DNA from: Carboxylicivirga caseinilyticus
Lineage (GTDB): Bacteria > Bacteroidota > Bacteroidia > Bacteroidales > Marinilabiliaceae
Direction: 5' to 3'
Assembly (NCBI GenBank): GCA_025499705.1
Contig: JAFMVE010000037.1
Span: 1-58,848, forward strand
Length of the DNA stretch: 58,848 bases
The notes beneath the pieces were generated by a model. The model did not search any database. It had not been told where the DNA came from and saw nothing but the letters and a program-made list of their open reading frames with translations. Shown piece after piece: positions 38,174 through 46,262 of this stretch (position 1 is the first letter of the stretch; each line of letters opens with the position of its first letter). A program made the position numbers and the translations under genes.

Positions 38174-38211
38174 TTAAGAATTGTTTTAATAAGGTCTTCA
38201 AAAATGCACTG

Positions 38212-38242
38212 CAAAAGTAAGAATTCATAATTAAATGTTCAA
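38212..38242 (-). promoter_or_regulatory. Promoter of the GAPDH gene
   Basis: On the minus strand TTG (38240-38242), 20 bases, then TACTTTTG (38212-38219) match the Bacteroidota promoter. The expected leader before the ATG at 38161 is about 45 bases. Confidence 0.65.
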
Positions 38243-38405
38243 GAAATAAGAAAATGATTTTTTTAATAAAGTTTTAAGAAATCTTAAAGATTGAATAAAT
38301 ATGTAACAGTGCTGGGGCTTTGCGAAATGCAAATAAAAAAGCAACACAAAAGCGATGATAACATCCTTTTATGTCACTTGATATGCTTTTACCTGAATGA
38401 TAAGT

Positions 38406-38534
38406 TTACGCTCTCTCTGCAGGTTGTTCGGTAGGTGCTTGGCTGTATGCAGGACAATCTTGTGTGGTTTTGCATGAACTCATTCCAATTGCAACAACAA
38501 ACAATACAGCGGCAAATAACAAAATCTTTTTCAT
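38406..38534 (-). CDS. 42-residue lipoprotein
   Basis: A very short gene on the minus strand encoding 42 residues. The N-terminus has two Lys, then a hydrophobic run (ILLFAAVLFVVAIG), then the lipobox MSSC with the lipidated Cys at 21. The mature part is only 22 residues and begins CKTTQDCPAYSQ, then ends Pro/Glu-rich. Small Bacteroidota lipoproteins with a CPAY motif look alike, but I know no function for them. A promoter (TTTTG, 19 bases, TATTTTTA) at 38558-38589 fits its start with a leader of about 16 bases, which supports it as a real gene. It stands alone between GAPDH and the acidic unknown protein. Confidence 0.75.
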   Translation of the reverse strand: MKKILLFAAVLFVVAIGMSSCKTTQDCPAYSQAPTEQPAERA

Positions 38535-38557
38535 TGTCTATATCTTTTACTTGTCTG

Positions 38558-38589
38558 TAAAAATAGGAGAATATTAGAGATCTCCAAAA
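38558..38589 (-). promoter_or_regulatory. Promoter of the small lipoprotein
   Basis: On the minus strand TTTTG (38585-38589), 19 bases, then TATTTTTA (38558-38565), one mismatch from TAnnTTTG. It lies at the expected distance from the ATG at 38534. Confidence 0.55.
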
Positions 38590-38718
38590 TCTTTATTTCT
38601 TTGCTATAAAACGAAAGGTTTTAAGTTATGTTTCGTTTTTATACTACAACTTGGGTAATAAATGGTTTTTATCAGTGAATGGGCCTTATCATTCCATTAA
38701 TTAATAAATAAAAGGAAT

Positions 38719-38745
38719 AAAAAAACCCGGATAAACCGGGCTTTG
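38719..38745 (-). terminator. Terminator of the acidic unknown gene
   Basis: CCCGG (38726-38730) pairs with CCGGG (38736-38740) around ATAAA. Read on the minus strand a run of seven T follows. It lies just after the gene ending at 38750. Confidence 0.7.
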
Positions 38746-38749
38746 TATA

Positions 38750-39238
38750 TTATTCATCATCCTCTGTTGTTCTTTTCGGCCATCTGATGGTATCATCGTC
38801 AACAAATTCAGGACCAATTTGAATAGTAGTTAAACTTCCTTCTTCAAACCAGATGTTAATGTTTTCTTTATCGAAAATATATTGTTCCATATCTTCAAGT
38901 CCATCTTCATCAATTTCTTCCACTTCATACTCACCCATATCGAGTTTTTCTAAAGCTTCTAAAAAGTCTTCTTTCGACATGCCTGGTTTAATGGCATTGT
39001 GCAGAATAAAACGGTCGCTTTCGAAAGAAATTTCTACTAATCGGTATCCTTCTTCACTGTCAAAAGACATAGAAAGACCCAGGTCATCGTAATACAATAC
39101 AGTTGCTGAGCCTCCATCTCCATAGTTTTGAACTTCTGTTTCATCAGGATCACCAATGTTGCTGGAAACTTCGTGTTCTTCCATTCCAAATTTAATGCTG
39201 CCGAATCCTATGAACGGCAAGATGGCTTTTGTTGTCAT
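38750..39238 (-). CDS. Acidic cytosolic protein of unknown function
   Basis: About 162 residues from the ATG at 39238. The frame is open from 39328, but that upstream part lies across the preceding terminator and is not protein-like. The protein has two similar beta-rich halves: GFGSIKFGMEEHEV...GDPDET in the first and ILHNAIKPGMSKEDFLEALEKL in the second. Both resemble a short 'GM....V...LG.P' repeat seen in small regulatory or immunity-like proteins. It is strongly acidic, ending in TTEDDE, and has no signal peptide. I do not recognise a named family and give no function. Confidence 0.65.
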   Translation of the reverse strand: MTTKAILPFIGFGSIKFGMEEHEVSSNIGDPDETEVQNYGDGGSATVLYYDDLGLSMSFDSEEGYRLVEISFESDRFILHNAIKPGMSKEDFLEALEKLDMGEYEVEEIDEDGLEDMEQYIFDKENINIWFEEGSLTTIQIGPEFVDDDTIRWPKRTTEDDE

Positions 39239-39314
39239 TTTTAATTTAAAAAGTATTAAAGATTTACACGGTAAATATAGAAAACGGGTTGAAAAATTTC
39301 TAATGTAAAAACAA

Positions 39315-39352
39315 AAAAAATCCAACACTGTTCTAATTTGGTGTTGGATTTT
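39315..39352 (-). terminator. Terminator of the BNR-repeat gene
   Basis: AAAATCCAACAC (39317-39328) pairs perfectly with GTGTTGGATTTT (39341-39352). On the minus strand the T-run TTTTTTTTGTTTTT follows. It lies 27 bases after the stop at 39379. Confidence 0.85.
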
Positions 39353-39378
39353 TAATTTTCTATTTGAAATTCAAATGT

Positions 39379-42300
39379 TTAGTCTTTCCATTGAGGAATT
39401 CTTCCTTTAGTGTGTGGAGCGTTTAATTCATCCATTAATTGCCTAACTTCCGGTATTTTATAGGTTAATATATTTTTTACCTTCTCAAGAACAGGAGGAA
39501 ATTCCTTTTTTAAGATTTCAAAATCACGCATTGAAGTAGTTGTGATATTTGATGTACTTTCAATCTGGGTATAAATAATGTTGTTAAGCCTTTCGATCAA
39601 TGGCATTTGAGCAGGAGGAATCTCTTCCCAACTTGCTTTTGCTTCTAAACCTTTAAATGTAAATTCAATTTCGTCTATCTCTTTTTCCAATTCCAATAAT
39701 GCCGGAATTAATTTTTGATGTGCATCAGGTACGGCCAAAGCGGTCTGTTTCATTGATGTAACTTCATCTTTAAACTCCGAAATCAAATGCATTGTTCCAT
39801 TCATTGCCTTAGAAAGTTCTGTAACTTTTCTTTGGAATTCAACCATTGCTTTTCTGTCGTCGGCTGGAAGTGTAGTGTTATTTAAGGCTTTTACTTCAAA
39901 TGATTCAGGACCTGCTAATAAAGTGCTCGTTCCATTTTGTACCTGACTGATTTCAACGGTATAAGAACCCGGCATTACATAAATGCCACTTTCAGGTTTT
40001 TTGAAAGGATCGAATTTTTTAGATCGTACAATTTTCCAACTGTCATAAGTAAGATCCCAGTTAAAACGGGAAACATTTTTTTCTGGTTTTTTTGTAAATG
40101 TTTTTACAATGCTTCCTTCAGCATCTTTGATTGTAACTAACAGGTAGGCAGGTGCTTCTTTTGATTCATCCTGTAATTCTTTCCATGTTGGCTGAGGTAT
40201 TCGATCACCGTTTTTGAAAAGTTCTTTTTCCATTTTCTGGCGAATTTGTTTTTGAGTTTTGGGAACTTCTTTCTGATAGAAAGTAAATGTTGCACCAAAT
40301 TCAGGATTGGCAGCACCAAAGTAAGTGGCTCCCTGTCCGTAAATTTTACCGGTTTGGATAAATAAATTAGCTGGTTTTATATCAAATAAATAAGCCTCTT
40401 TTTTAGCAATTTCTTCAGTTAATTCTTTCAGGGGTTGGTAATTATCCAATACAAAGAATCCTCGGCCAAAAGTTGCCAGTACTAAATCATTCTCGCGCTC
40501 CTGTATAGCTAAATCACGAACAGCTATGGTTGGAATTCCTGATTTTAACTGAACCCAGTTCTTACCTTCATCAATAGAGAAGAAGAGACCAAACTCTGTT
40601 CCGGCAAATAATAGTTCTTTCCGTTCGAAATCCTGCTCTAGTGTATGAACAGTTCCGTTTTTCGGTAGATTAGAAGAAATAGAAATCCAGGTCTTACCTT
40701 TGTCGTTACTCTTTAATATATATGGTGTAAAGTCGTCGTTTTTCAAATTATCAAAAGTGGCATAAACTATATTCTCATCAAAACGTGAGGCGTAAATGTC
40801 ACTTAGATAGGTGTAAGCCGGTACCCCGGGGAAGGAGGATATTTTTCTCCATGTTTTTCCATCATCTTCGGTTACCTGTATTACTCCGTCATCAGAACCG
40901 GCATATATCAAACCTTTTTTAACAGGTGACTCATCTAATGAAACGATGGTATTGTACTGCGAGGTGGAGACATCTTTCACTACAGCATCGGTACTCCAGT
41001 ATTTACCCATCACCGGCCAGGTGTTTCTATCTATTTGAGCAGTTAAATCATCAGAAATAACCTCCCAGGTGTCGCCTCTATCATTACTTTTAAATACTTT
41101 ATTGGCTGCTATGTATAAGGTTTTGTGATCGTGCTTACTTAATATTAATGGTGTATTCCAATTCCATCGGTAGGTTAATTCGCCTTCTCGTGGTTGAGGC
41201 TTAATATTAATTTTTTCGCCACTTTTTTTATCGTACCTGACGATGTTACCATATTGCCATTCGCTGTATACAATGTCGGGATTGGTTGGATCTACCCTTG
41301 ACCAGAATCCATCTCCAAATACTGTTACAATCCATTCTCCGCTTGTAACGCCAAATGAACTTGTGTTCTGAACAGGTCCACCTAAGGTTGCATTATCCTG
41401 AGTACCTCCATAAACATTGTAGAAAGGTTCTGCATTGTCAACGGTAACGCGATAAAACTGAGTAACAGGTAAATTGCTGACTTGTCTCCATAATTCTCCC
41501 GCATCATAAGAAATATAAACACCTCCATCACCGCCAATCATGATATGATTATTATCTTCAGGGTTCACCCAAAGTGCATGGTCATCTACATGGCGATCTT
41601 TGTTGCTTAATCTGTTCCATGTTTTACCTCCATCTTTCGTGCAATATGATAAGGTTTCTACAGAATAAACTTTGTCAAATTCAACCGGATCACAATATAT
41701 CTCGTTATAATATTGTCCGCTTGAATGATGATCACTCATCTTATTCCAGGATTCACCCCGATCTGTAGTTCTGAAGAAACCACCAGCATTGTTGGCTGCT
41801 TCAATAATAAGATAGAGCACATCTGGATTTTGTGGTGAGATGGCAATTCCCATACCTCCAATATCTTCTTTTGGTAATCCGCTGGTTAGTTTACGCCAGT
41901 TTTTACCGGCATCTGTCGATTTATAAACTGCAGACTCCGGACCTCCACCAATCTTGGTATGAACATGACGACGTCTTTGTTCAGAAGTAGCGTACAAGAT
42001 ATCAGGATTTCGGGGATCACAGATAATATTATTAACTCCTGTATTTTCACTAATTTCCAATATCTTTTCCCAGTTTTCACCTCCATCAGTTGTTTTATAT
42101 AAGCCTCTGTCTCCTCCCGGGCCCCAGGCAGATCCTTCTGCAGCAACATAAACAATATCTGAGTTTCGAGGATCGATTAAAATCATACCAATTTGGCGGG
42201 ATTCTTTTAATCCCATGTTTTTCCAAGACTTTCCGCCATCAATGGTTTTGTATACGCCATCGCCATAACCAAGAGCTCTTTGATGATTATTTTCTCCCGT

Positions 42301-42666
42301 TCCTGCCCAAACCACATTGCTGTTGTTCGGATCCATTGCAAGACAACCAATTGAATAGGCTCCATATTTATCAAATACTGGATTGAAAGTAATACCATTG
42401 TTTATTGTCTTCCAGATATGCCCACTGGCAACAGCAACATAAAATTCAGAATGATTATCCGGATTAACAGCAAAGTCGGCAATTCGACCTGAAGTAAAGG
42501 CAGGGCCAATATTTCTGAGTTTTAATCCTGAAACCAACGAACTGGTTATAAGAGTGTCTTTTTGACCTGACTCTTTCTTTGATTTTTTTTGAGCCTGTAA
42601 ATCTAATGGTGAAGTTAACAATGCAACTGCCAGCAGGGTAAAGGCAATTTTTTTGAGGTGATTCAT
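39379..42666 (-). CDS. Secreted BNR/sortilin-like beta-propeller protein
   Basis: A 1095-residue exported protein with a signal peptide (about 1-26, ending DLQAQ). Residues 45-770 are built from many Asp-box (BNR) motifs of the S-x-D-x-G-x-T-W type: TIDGGKSW, TTDGGENW, STDAGKNW, CTKDGGKTW, TEDDGKTW and SIDEGKNW. They form one or two VPS10/sortilin-like propellers. The last 300 residues include a beta domain and a helical region (about 930-1090). Databases often label such proteins 'glycosyl hydrolase', but I see no sialidase catalytic site, so an enzyme role is unproven. There is no T9SS sorting domain at the C-terminus. It is a single-gene unit. Confidence 0.8.
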   Translation of the reverse strand: MNHLKKIAFTLLAVALLTSPLDLQAQKKSKKESGQKDTLITSSLVSGLKLRNIGPAFTSGRIADFAVNPDNHSEFYVAVASGHIWKTINNGITFNPVFDKYGAYSIGCLAMDPNNSNVVWAGTGENNHQRALGYGDGVYKTIDGGKSWKNMGLKESRQIGMILIDPRNSDIVYVAAEGSAWGPGGDRGLYKTTDGGENWEKILEISENTGVNNIICDPRNPDILYATSEQRRRHVHTKIGGGPESAVYKSTDAGKNWRKLTSGLPKEDIGGMGIAISPQNPDVLYLIIEAANNAGGFFRTTDRGESWNKMSDHHSSGQYYNEIYCDPVEFDKVYSVETLSYCTKDGGKTWNRLSNKDRHVDDHALWVNPEDNNHIMIGGDGGVYISYDAGELWRQVSNLPVTQFYRVTVDNAEPFYNVYGGTQDNATLGGPVQNTSSFGVTSGEWIVTVFGDGFWSRVDPTNPDIVYSEWQYGNIVRYDKKSGEKINIKPQPREGELTYRWNWNTPLILSKHDHKTLYIAANKVFKSNDRGDTWEVISDDLTAQIDRNTWPVMGKYWSTDAVVKDVSTSQYNTIVSLDESPVKKGLIYAGSDDGVIQVTEDDGKTWRKISSFPGVPAYTYLSDIYASRFDENIVYATFDNLKNDDFTPYILKSNDKGKTWISISSNLPKNGTVHTLEQDFERKELLFAGTEFGLFFSIDEGKNWVQLKSGIPTIAVRDLAIQERENDLVLATFGRGFFVLDNYQPLKELTEEIAKKEAYLFDIKPANLFIQTGKIYGQGATYFGAANPEFGATFTFYQKEVPKTQKQIRQKMEKELFKNGDRIPQPTWKELQDESKEAPAYLLVTIKDAEGSIVKTFTKKPEKNVSRFNWDLTYDSWKIVRSKKFDPFKKPESGIYVMPGSYTVEISQVQNGTSTLLAGPESFEVKALNNTTLPADDRKAMVEFQRKVTELSKAMNGTMHLISEFKDEVTSMKQTALAVPDAHQKLIPALLELEKEIDEIEFTFKGLEAKASWEEIPPAQMPLIERLNNIIYTQIESTSNITTTSMRDFEILKKEFPPVLEKVKNILTYKIPEVRQLMDELNAPHTKGRIPQWKD

Positions 42667-42758
42667 TTTTATTTGATTTGGGTTTAAACTTGTTTTTCAA
42701 TCCCTTAAGTTAGTAAATCTAACTTTTAGAAGTTAAATATAAAACGAGTTTTTTTGTA

Positions 42759-42786
42759 ATAAAAAAGGCGGTCAACCGACCGCCTT
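42759..42786 (-). terminator. Terminator of the subtilase gene
   Basis: AAGGCGGTC (42765-42773) pairs perfectly with GACCGCCTT (42778-42786) around AACC. On the minus strand a run of six T follows. It is close to the stop at 42792. Confidence 0.88.
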
Positions 42787-42791
42787 ATGTT

Positions 42792-43979
42792 TTAATTATG
42801 TGCTATTGGATCTGGATTTCCATCCGGATCACCATTTACATATCCATCTGTTGTAAGATTGTTTGTGATCAATAATAAACCACATACATGAGGAGATGCC
42901 ATTGATGTACCGCTTAAGGTAGCATAGTCACCTCCTTTATAAGTCGAGTAGATACTATAGCCAGGTGCGCAATAATCAACACCAGCTCCGTAATTTGAAA
43001 AATAAGCCCAATTGTCATTTATATCCATGGCTGAGATGGTGTAGATATTCGGACCATTAACTCGCGCAGGTGAATGGTTTGCTGCATCATCAGATTCATT
43101 ACCTGCAGCTAAAGCAAATTTAAGTACAGATGAAGCTGCCAATACAGCTTCGTCTAAAGTTGTAGAGATTCCTCCACCTAAACTCATGTTGGCAACATCA
43201 CTTGAAGAGGCGTTGGCTGCAACATAATCAACACCTGCAATAACGCCAGAGGTTGTTCCACTTCCACGACGGTCCAATACTCTAACCGGAACTACAAATG
43301 CACCAGGAGCAACCCCAACAACACCAATAGAATTATCAAGTGCGGCAACTGTACCAGCCACATGAGTACCATGGCCATTTTGATCATCTGCAGTATAACG
43401 TGTTCCCAGGAACTGAGCAGCTCTGTCAGTGTCCACATTTAAATCTGGGTGATCTAAATCAATACCTGAATCAATAATCCAGGCTGTCTTTCCAACACCA
43501 CTAACTGGTCCTCCAACGCGTGTAATTCCCCACGGAATAGATTGTGAAGCATCAACCACTGTACCTGGTTTCTTTTTAATAGTTACAGGAGATAAGGAGA
43601 TAATTTTATCTTCTTCAATGCGTAAAACTGATTCGTCAGTTTTTAGAGCTTCAACTTCTTCTGCCGTTAATTCCAGAGCAAAACCTTTAATGGCTTTACC
43701 GTAGATGTGTTTTAACGATTTTGATTTAATGTTTTTCTTAGTAAAAAGTTTTTCTGCCTTGGCTTTTACCTTATCTTTTTTCGAACTGTACGATTCTCCT
43801 GATACTTCGGTAATGGCATCATCTTTTAATACAACAATGTACGAATTACTAACTGAAGATGCCTTTAATGCAGGCTCTAGTGTTTCAACTTCAGTAGTTG
43901 CAACTGTTTCTTTTTCACAATTTGTTAAAAACAAAATAGAACATAGCAGTGCTATGCCAATTAGTGCATTTCTTCTCAT
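42792..43979 (-). CDS. Lipoprotein subtilisin-like protease (S8)
   Basis: About 395 residues from the ATG at 43979 (the frame is open from 44021). A lipobox LTNC puts the lipidated Cys at 21. An I9-type inhibitor propeptide follows (about 36-125), beginning YIVVLKDDAI and ending LRIEEDKII. The catalytic domain has Asp in IIDSGIDLDHPDL, His in GHGTHVAGT and Ser in GTSMASPHV. It is of the proteinase K-like branch. The protein stops soon after the Ser motif, with a Asp/Gly/Pro-rich tail, so it has no sorting domain or extra modules. As a lipoprotein it should be held in a membrane; its substrate is unknown. Confidence 0.9.
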   Translation of the reverse strand: MRRNALIGIALLCSILFLTNCEKETVATTEVETLEPALKASSVSNSYIVVLKDDAITEVSGESYSSKKDKVKAKAEKLFTKKNIKSKSLKHIYGKAIKGFALELTAEEVEALKTDESVLRIEEDKIISLSPVTIKKKPGTVVDASQSIPWGITRVGGPVSGVGKTAWIIDSGIDLDHPDLNVDTDRAAQFLGTRYTADDQNGHGTHVAGTVAALDNSIGVVGVAPGAFVVPVRVLDRRGSGTTSGVIAGVDYVAANASSSDVANMSLGGGISTTLDEAVLAASSVLKFALAAGNESDDAANHSPARVNGPNIYTISAMDINDNWAYFSNYGAGVDYCAPGYSIYSTYKGGDYATLSGTSMASPHVCGLLLITNNLTTDGYVNGDPDGNPDPIAHN

Positions 43980-44138
43980 GTTTTGACGATTAAATAATAT
44001 TAAATAAATAGGTTTTAGCAATTACTGAAATTTTATCCTTAATGTCAAGTTTTTTATAAACTTTCAAATTGAAAGTTATTAACACCTAAATGTTAGTATT
44101 AGGATTTATTTTTATCGAAAATGCAACAAATCAGAAAT

Positions 44139-44182
44139 ACTATAAAAATAGTTTGGATACTATAGTAATAGTACTATATTTG
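44139..44182 (+). promoter_or_regulatory. blaI-type promoter with nested operator dyads
   Basis: TTTG (44152-44155), 19 bases, then TATATTTG (44175-44182) is an exact Bacteroidota promoter. Three related dyads overlap it: ACTAT-AAAA-ATAGT (44139-44152), ACTATAGT (44159-44166) and ATAGTACTAT (44169-44178). Two of them lie between the boxes, where a dimeric repressor would block transcription. Autoregulation by the BlaI-like product is inferred. Confidence 0.65.
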
Positions 44183-44207
44183 TAGTAGATCTTTTGAATT
44201 GATATAT

Positions 44208-44588
44208 ATGATGGAAATAAGACAGCTTACAAAGGCAGAAGAAGAAGTAATGCAAATTCTCTGGAAGATTGGAGAAGGAACGGTTAAAGATATTTTGGAT
44301 GGATTTGTTGAAAAACAACCGGCTTATACAACCGTAGCTACAGTACTTAAAGTGTTAAAAAAGAAAGAGGTTGTCGATAATAGGGCGGTTGGAAATACTT
44401 ATATTTATTATCCTCAGATTACAAAAGAAGATTACTCTTCATTTCAGATGAAACATCTGCTCAATAACTATTTTGGAGGTAGTTTTAAACGTTTGGCTAC
44501 TTTTTTTGCAAAGGATAATAACATGGATTTAGATGAATTGGAATTCATGTTAAAAGAAAGTGAATCGAAAAATAAACCTAACAATTAA
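44208..44588 (+). CDS. BlaI/MecI/CopY family repressor
   Basis: About 126 residues from the ATG at 44208 (an ATG at 44211 is equally possible; the frame is open from a TTG at 44199). The N-terminal winged helix is complete: LTKAEEEVMQILWKIGEGTVKDI, then PAYTTVATVLKVLKKKEVVD and YIYYPQITKEDYSSF. The C-terminal dimerisation region (SFKRLATFFAKDN) follows. In this family the M56 partner inactivates the repressor by cutting it on signal. That partner lies 4 bases downstream, so the operon is blaI-like then blaR1-like. Operator-like dyads overlap its promoter. Confidence 0.9.
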   Translation: MMEIRQLTKAEEEVMQILWKIGEGTVKDILDGFVEKQPAYTTVATVLKVLKKKEVVDNRAVGNTYIYYPQITKEDYSSFQMKHLLNNYFGGSFKRLATFFAKDNNMDLDELEFMLKESESKNKPNN

Positions 44589-44592
44589 TCCA

Positions 44593-46236
44593 ATGGATTT
44601 ACTTACCTATTTTACCCGATCAATTATAGTTCTCGTAGCTTTTACCTTGCTGTATTTGCTGGCATTTCGTAAAGACAGTCATTTTACATTATACCGCATA
44701 TTTTTATTACTGGGTTTGATTGCTGCTATGTTCTTACCCTTTATTGAAATCAATTATACTGTTTGGATTGAGCCTTTTAAATCAAATGACATTTTTAAAG
44801 AGGTAGAAACTCCTGTGGCAACTGTAGCCGAAATTGCAGGTAATACTGAGGAAGCTTTTAATTGGTTTAATTTAGTGTATTGGGTTTATCTGGGTGGTGT
44901 TTTGCTTTTTGTAACGCGAATGCTAGTAGGTATTGTTCGGGTGTTACGCCTTATGAATAAGAGTACCCGAAAAGAGGTTGATGGCATTACCTATTTTGTA
45001 GGAATGGATATCTCAGAACCCTTTACGTTTGGTTCCTTTATTTTCTTGGATGAGAAATCTTTTTATAGTAAAAACAATTCAGATATTGTTGCTCACGAAA
45101 AAATACATCTGAAGCAGAATCATTGGCTGGATGTAGTTTTAAGTGAATTGTTGATTGTTATACAATGGTTTAATCCATTAGCATGGTATTATGGACGTTT
45201 GGTTAAGCAAAATCTGGAGTTTTTAGCTGATAGGGGAGTATTAGAACAAGGTTATATAATTGAGAATTATATACAATCAATAATTTGTGTAACAATGGGA
45301 GCGGAAGCATCAGTGCTAGCCAATCACTTCCGGTTCTCCCAAAATAAAAGACGATTAAAAATGATGAAAAATGTAAGAAAATCCAAATGGCGACAACTAA
45401 AATTGTTGTTGACATTGCCTTTAATTGGAGGCTTTCTCTGGGCTTTTAGTCAGCCAAATTATCAATTAAGGCCAAATGATGAGCAGAATGTTGTTGAGTC
45501 AGTGATGAAGGATGTTAAAAAAATTACGATCACCGGACAGGTTGGAGTTGAAGATACAATGGAAATTATGGACCCTAACACGGGTCAATATAAACGTATG
45601 ATAATACTTAGCCCTGTACCAGGTGTTAGTATTGTTTTAAAAGGAAAAACTATTGGATGTGTTTCGGATATGGATGGTAAATTTGCCATTGAAGCTACTG
45701 AAGATGATTTATTGGTGTTTTCTTTTGTAGGATTTAAGACCGAAGAAAGGAGAGTGGAAGAAGGAAAAGAGTTAATTGTTTCTTTAAAGCCAACCTCCTA
45801 TGAGTTGGATCCGGCACCTTTTCGAAAAGATTTTAAAGGTAAGGTAACTCCTCCGCCACCACCTCCGCCACCACCGGTTGTGAAAAAAGAAAAGATAGCT
45901 CCGCCGCCACCTCCACCGCCGGCAGAGAATGATGAACCTGTGTTTTTTATCGTTGAAGAATTACCAAAATATAAGAGTGGGATAGTAGATTATTTTGCTT
46001 CATTATATTCAAATATTGAAGTGGAAAAAGCGAAGCAGAATTTGAAAGGAACGGTTAAAGTGAAGTTTAATGTTGATACAAAAGGAAATGTAATTAATGT
46101 TGAAGCAATAGGTCAAAAGGGTAAAGAGGCTGAAGTAGCTGAAAAGATAGTTGCTGGTTTAAATAATTGGATGCCCGGTAAACAAAGAGGTAAGCCGGTA
46201 TCGTGCAGTATGATTGTACCTGTAGAATTTGAATAA
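44593..46236 (+). CDS. M56 (BlaR1-like) metallopeptidase fused to carboxypeptidase-D-like and TonB domains
   Basis: About 547 residues from the ATG at 44593 (the frame is open from a GTG at 44560). Membrane segments lie near 10-23, 36-52, 94-113 and 278-294. The zinc-peptidase motif HEKIH (in IVAHEKIHLKQNH) faces the cytoplasm between the third and fourth segments. After the fourth comes a CarboxypepD_reg-like beta domain (about 310-405: VSIVLKGKTIGCVSDMDGKF). Then two proline runs (PPPPPPPPPVV and PPPPPPPAEN) lead to a TonB C-terminal domain (about 455-547: KGTVKVKFNVDTKGNVINVE). There is no penicillin-binding sensor domain, so the signal is unlikely to be a beta-lactam bound in the BlaR1 manner. 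It should cleave the BlaI-like repressor. Confidence 0.88.
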   Translation: MDLLTYFTRSIIVLVAFTLLYLLAFRKDSHFTLYRIFLLLGLIAAMFLPFIEINYTVWIEPFKSNDIFKEVETPVATVAEIAGNTEEAFNWFNLVYWVYLGGVLLFVTRMLVGIVRVLRLMNKSTRKEVDGITYFVGMDISEPFTFGSFIFLDEKSFYSKNNSDIVAHEKIHLKQNHWLDVVLSELLIVIQWFNPLAWYYGRLVKQNLEFLADRGVLEQGYIIENYIQSIICVTMGAEASVLANHFRFSQNKRRLKMMKNVRKSKWRQLKLLLTLPLIGGFLWAFSQPNYQLRPNDEQNVVESVMKDVKKITITGQVGVEDTMEIMDPNTGQYKRMIILSPVPGVSIVLKGKTIGCVSDMDGKFAIEATEDDLLVFSFVGFKTEERRVEEGKELIVSLKPTSYELDPAPFRKDFKGKVTPPPPPPPPPVVKKEKIAPPPPPPPAENDEPVFFIVEELPKYKSGIVDYFASLYSNIEVEKAKQNLKGTVKVKFNVDTKGNVINVEAIGQKGKEAEVAEKIVAGLNNWMPGKQRGKPVSCSMIVPVEFE

Positions 46237-46239
46237 ATA

Positions 46240-46262
46240 AAAAGCCGGATTATCCGGCTTTT
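46240..46262. terminator. Bidirectional terminator
   Basis: AAAAGCCGGA (46240-46249) pairs perfectly with TCCGGCTTTT (46253-46262) around three bases, with A and T runs on both sides. It lies between the convergent M56 and ACT-domain genes and covers two bases of the latter's stop codon. Confidence 0.85.

Noticed and set aside
38853-39092. A Ser-rich plus-strand frame opposite the acidic unknown gene
   Set aside because: Its serine richness comes from reading the reverse of Glu/Asp codons of the minus-strand gene.
39379-42666. Sialidase or glycosyl hydrolase activity for the BNR protein
   Set aside because: Asp-box repeats alone do not show an enzyme. No catalytic Arg triad or Tyr/Glu pair of sialidases was identified.
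42792-43979. Subtilase considered truncated
   Set aside because: It ends soon after the catalytic Ser motif, but a terminator follows directly, and all catalytic residues are present. A short member of the family is a simpler reading than a broken gene.
45849-45926. Short CCN-type tandem repeat
   Set aside because: It encodes the proline runs of the M56-TonB protein, so it is a coding linker and not a separate repeat element.
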